The position numbers and the translations under genes are program-made. Under the pieces are notes generated by a model. The model had not been told where the DNA came from. It was given only the letters and a program-made list of their open reading frames with translations, and did not search any database. This document shows positions 6,246 through 6,353 of a DNA stretch of 6,353 bases, one piece after another. Within the stretch, counting starts at the first letter, position 1; the number at the start of each line of letters is the position of its first letter. The DNA comes from Acidobacteriota bacterium (GTDB taxonomy: Bacteria; Acidobacteriota; Terriglobia; Bryobacterales; Bryobacteraceae). The stretch is taken from the NCBI GenBank assembly GCA_947505565.1, contig CANNLB010000177.1, forward strand, positions 1 to 6,353, in the 5' to 3' direction.

Positions 6246-6293
6246 GCAAAGTGATAATGTCCCCTTTGAGCAAAGTAGAAATGTCCCCTTGAC
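6246..6293 (+). repeat. Two degenerate 24-bp direct repeats at the IS end
   Basis: Unit 1 (6246-6269) and unit 2 (6270-6293) both begin GCAAAGT and both contain AATGTCCCCTT at the same offset (6256-6266 and 6280-6290). They differ in the three bases between these blocks and in the last three bases. Head-to-tail repeats just inside an IS terminus usually serve as transposase binding sites. The ald-derived frame reads through into them and ends at TGA 6290-6292. Confidence 0.75.
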
Positions 6294-6310
6294 AGTCCCA
6301 GGCTGGTGGG

Positions 6311-6353
6311 ATGGAACAAGGACGACTACTGATGACGCAGGGTGATAGGGACC
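6311..6353 (+). CDS. Probable transposase, first 14 codons only
   Basis: From ATG 6311 the frame stays open to the window edge and reads MEQGRLLMTQGDRD. This resembles the start of ISNCY-type transposases, which commonly begin with a short MEQGRL-like lead followed by an MSQ/MTQ-x-DRDRL segment before a helix-turn-helix and a DDE integrase core; that comparison is from memory. An alternative start is the in-frame ATG at 6332, which has AAGGA 9-10 nt upstream (6318-6322). Only the extreme N-terminus is visible, so the domain structure cannot be confirmed here. Confidence 0.5.
   Translation, partial: MEQGRLLMTQGDRD

Larger units (their letters stand above)
6239..6353 (+). mobile_element. Left end of an insertion sequence inserted in ald (continues off the window)
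   Basis: Ald similarity stops at about 6238 and is replaced by sequence unrelated to the gene: two degenerate 24-bp repeats containing AATGTCCCCTT, then the start of a plausible transposase reading frame. Repeated GTCCCC-type blocks at the ends followed closely by a transposase start are typical of some ISNCY/IS481-like elements; the family assignment comes from memory of such elements and is tentative. The outer boundary is placed at TGTGGC (6239), but it could lie a few bases either side, up to 6246. The right end and any target-site duplication lie outside the window. Confidence 0.65.

Overview
This looks like a moderately GC-rich bacterial chromosome segment carrying ordinary housekeeping genes. 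The last ~420 bases are broken by gene decay and by the left edge of an insertion sequence. The gene content (cytochrome c maturation, periplasmic Do-type protease, exported peptidoglycan-binding protein) points to a diderm bacterium. The overall style, including the CxxxY-type CcmE, would fit Acidobacteriota or a deltaproteobacterium-like lineage, but this assignment is a tentative impression and nothing in the window proves it.

Layout: bases 1-525 (minus strand) are the 5' part of ccmF, which runs off the left edge. Directly upstream in the same transcript is ccmE (551-988, minus), whose haem-attachment site reads Cys-x-x-x-Tyr instead of the classical His-x-x-x-Tyr. Bases 1035-1674 (plus) hold no intact gene. 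They hold a clearly readable but dead SAM-dependent methyltransferase, with two nonsense codons, at least two frame changes and no SAM-binding motif I. From 1699 the plus strand carries an intact M20 metallopeptidase, overlapping by 4 nt with an EamA-type 10-TM transporter. After a short promoter-bearing gap come a Do/HtrA serine protease with two PDZ domains and a small exported protein with a basic linker and a peptidoglycan-binding domain. Next is an alanine dehydrogenase start (5933) that is interrupted by a TGA at codon 22 and ends after about 102 codons. There an IS-like sequence begins: two degenerate 24-bp repeats, then the first codons of what looks like a transposase that continues off the right edge.

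Functionally, CcmE and CcmF pass haem to apocytochromes c outside the cytoplasmic membrane. The M20 hydrolase and the transporter are translationally coupled and may handle peptides or amino acids. The HtrA protease and the peptidoglycan-binding protein form a compact envelope-quality pair. I found no CRISPR array, tRNA, rRNA or clearly novel multi-gene system. The most interesting points are the variant CcmE, the methyltransferase fossil, and the decayed and IS-truncated ald.
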